Assembly: GCA_037893245.1 (NCBI GenBank)
Contig: JBAIAA010000807.1
Span: 124,001 to 188,000 of the forward strand
Direction of reading: 5' to 3'
DNA length: 64,000 nt
Source: Crossaster papposus
Taxonomy: Eukaryota; Echinodermata; Asteroidea; Velatida; Solasteridae
The translations under genes and the position numbers were made by a program. Of this stretch, positions 63,715 through 64,000 are shown piece by piece (position 1 is the first letter of the stretch; each line of letters begins with the position of its first letter). The notes below the pieces were generated by a model that had not been told where the DNA came from, did not search any database, and worked only from the letters and a program-made list of their open reading frames with translations.

Positions 63715-63816
63715 TCATGTAAATTTAGAAAATGCAAACAAAATGAAAGCAGACATTCTAAAAACATTCTACAATATTTATTAAATGTGAATAGCAGTGA
63801 AGCAAAAATACCTAGT

Positions 63817-63888
63817 TAGCAAAGCGAGGTTTTGGTCCTCGGACCTCTGGACTATGGGCCCATCACGCTCCCGCTGCACTACTCTGCG
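63817..63888 (-). tRNA. tRNA-iMet-like (CAT), class D
   Basis: Anticodon stem GGG/TCC, one pair lost. Confidence 0.4.
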
Positions 63889-64000
63889 TAACTATTTTTA
63901 ATGAAAATGAAATCCCTATCAAATACAAAATTATCCTGAGCAGACCGAGGTTGTGATCATCCGAACTCTCGGTTACTGACCAAGAAAGGGTCTACTTTGT

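Larger units (their letters stand above)
51278..64000 (-). repeat. Initiator-tRNA satellite, right arm (tRNAs on -)
   Basis: Inverted continuation, reaching the window end. 63 copies (18 A, 13 B, 14 C, 18 D) plus a half. Besides 801-bp units there are 398-bp A-D units (51870-54835), a C-D duplication (55863-56266), a C-C/B duplication of 176 bp (59470-59646) and a B-A duplication (62218-62842). Chimeric copies mark the exchange points. Antisense frames of 64 codons (MSTLSLRVEYLMSY) across class A are not genes. Confidence 0.95.

Noticed and set aside
46569-64000. Regular repeats with similar spacers, as in a CRISPR array
   Set aside because: The repeats are 72-nt tRNA genes in a eukaryotic context, spacers are repeated rather than unique, and no cas genes are present.

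Overview
This window looks like animal nuclear DNA, most likely from a marine invertebrate. The reasons are spliced pseudogene exons with GT-AG introns, a metazoan-type 18S/5.8S rDNA fragment, eukaryotic initiator tRNA (C33, A54-type T-loop), and a transposon mix (PIF/Harbinger, piggyBac, Tc1/mariner, hAT, DIRS/Ngaro-like, CR1-like and Tx1/L1-like LINEs) typical of echinoderm, hemichordate, cephalochordate or mollusc genomes. The species cannot be named from the sequence. I found no convincing intact host protein gene.

1-2580: direct repeats arranged R-S-minisatellite-S-R. 2581-10641: an 8.06 kb element with about 0.8 kb inverted repeats and a 9-bp target duplication. It carries a six-exon minus-strand gene of a family I recognise only as recurrent, uncharacterised invertebrate proteins; the gene is broken by a stop, a 16-bp insertion and a frameshift, and it ends on a splice donor with no following exon. 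Its first intron is almost entirely another inverted-repeat element whose end supplies the splice acceptor.

10650-31500: a transposon graveyard. It holds a LINE 3' end, a piggyBac fragment, a complete but catalytically dead Tc1 copy, a hAT C-terminus, a Tc1/IS630-type pseudogene on the minus strand, foldback MITEs, a TTAA-flanked MITE inserted in a Tx1-like LINE, and a 42-bp dyad satellite at three places. Two of the satellite blocks were one array, split by an 801-bp element with a 4-bp duplication.

31700-36400: a reversed, deleted 5.8S-ITS1-18S fragment, a foldback repeat carrying a GC-rich insert, and a 1.45 kb element with 9-bp duplications that holds a broken RecQ-like helicase segment. 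37300-42200: a decayed DIRS-type RT and a Harbinger element whose 3' part is tandemly duplicated (1,370 bp). 42849-46568: a DIRS/Ngaro-type tyrosine-recombinase retroelement on the minus strand, with paired 142-bp A and B repeats separated by a CTTTCTT core.

46569-64000 (continuing past the window): a satellite made of initiator-tRNA(Met)-like genes. The 801-bp unit holds four tRNA-like genes (classes B, C, D, A), each followed by a T5 Pol III terminator, plus two half-tRNA relics. I count 86 essentially full-length copies and two halves. The array is a giant palindrome: tRNAs point right before 51277 and left after it, and the turning point lies inside an anticodon stem. Class C has anticodon TAT on the initiator body. 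Chimeric and short units record unequal crossing-over. This array is the most unusual feature of the window.
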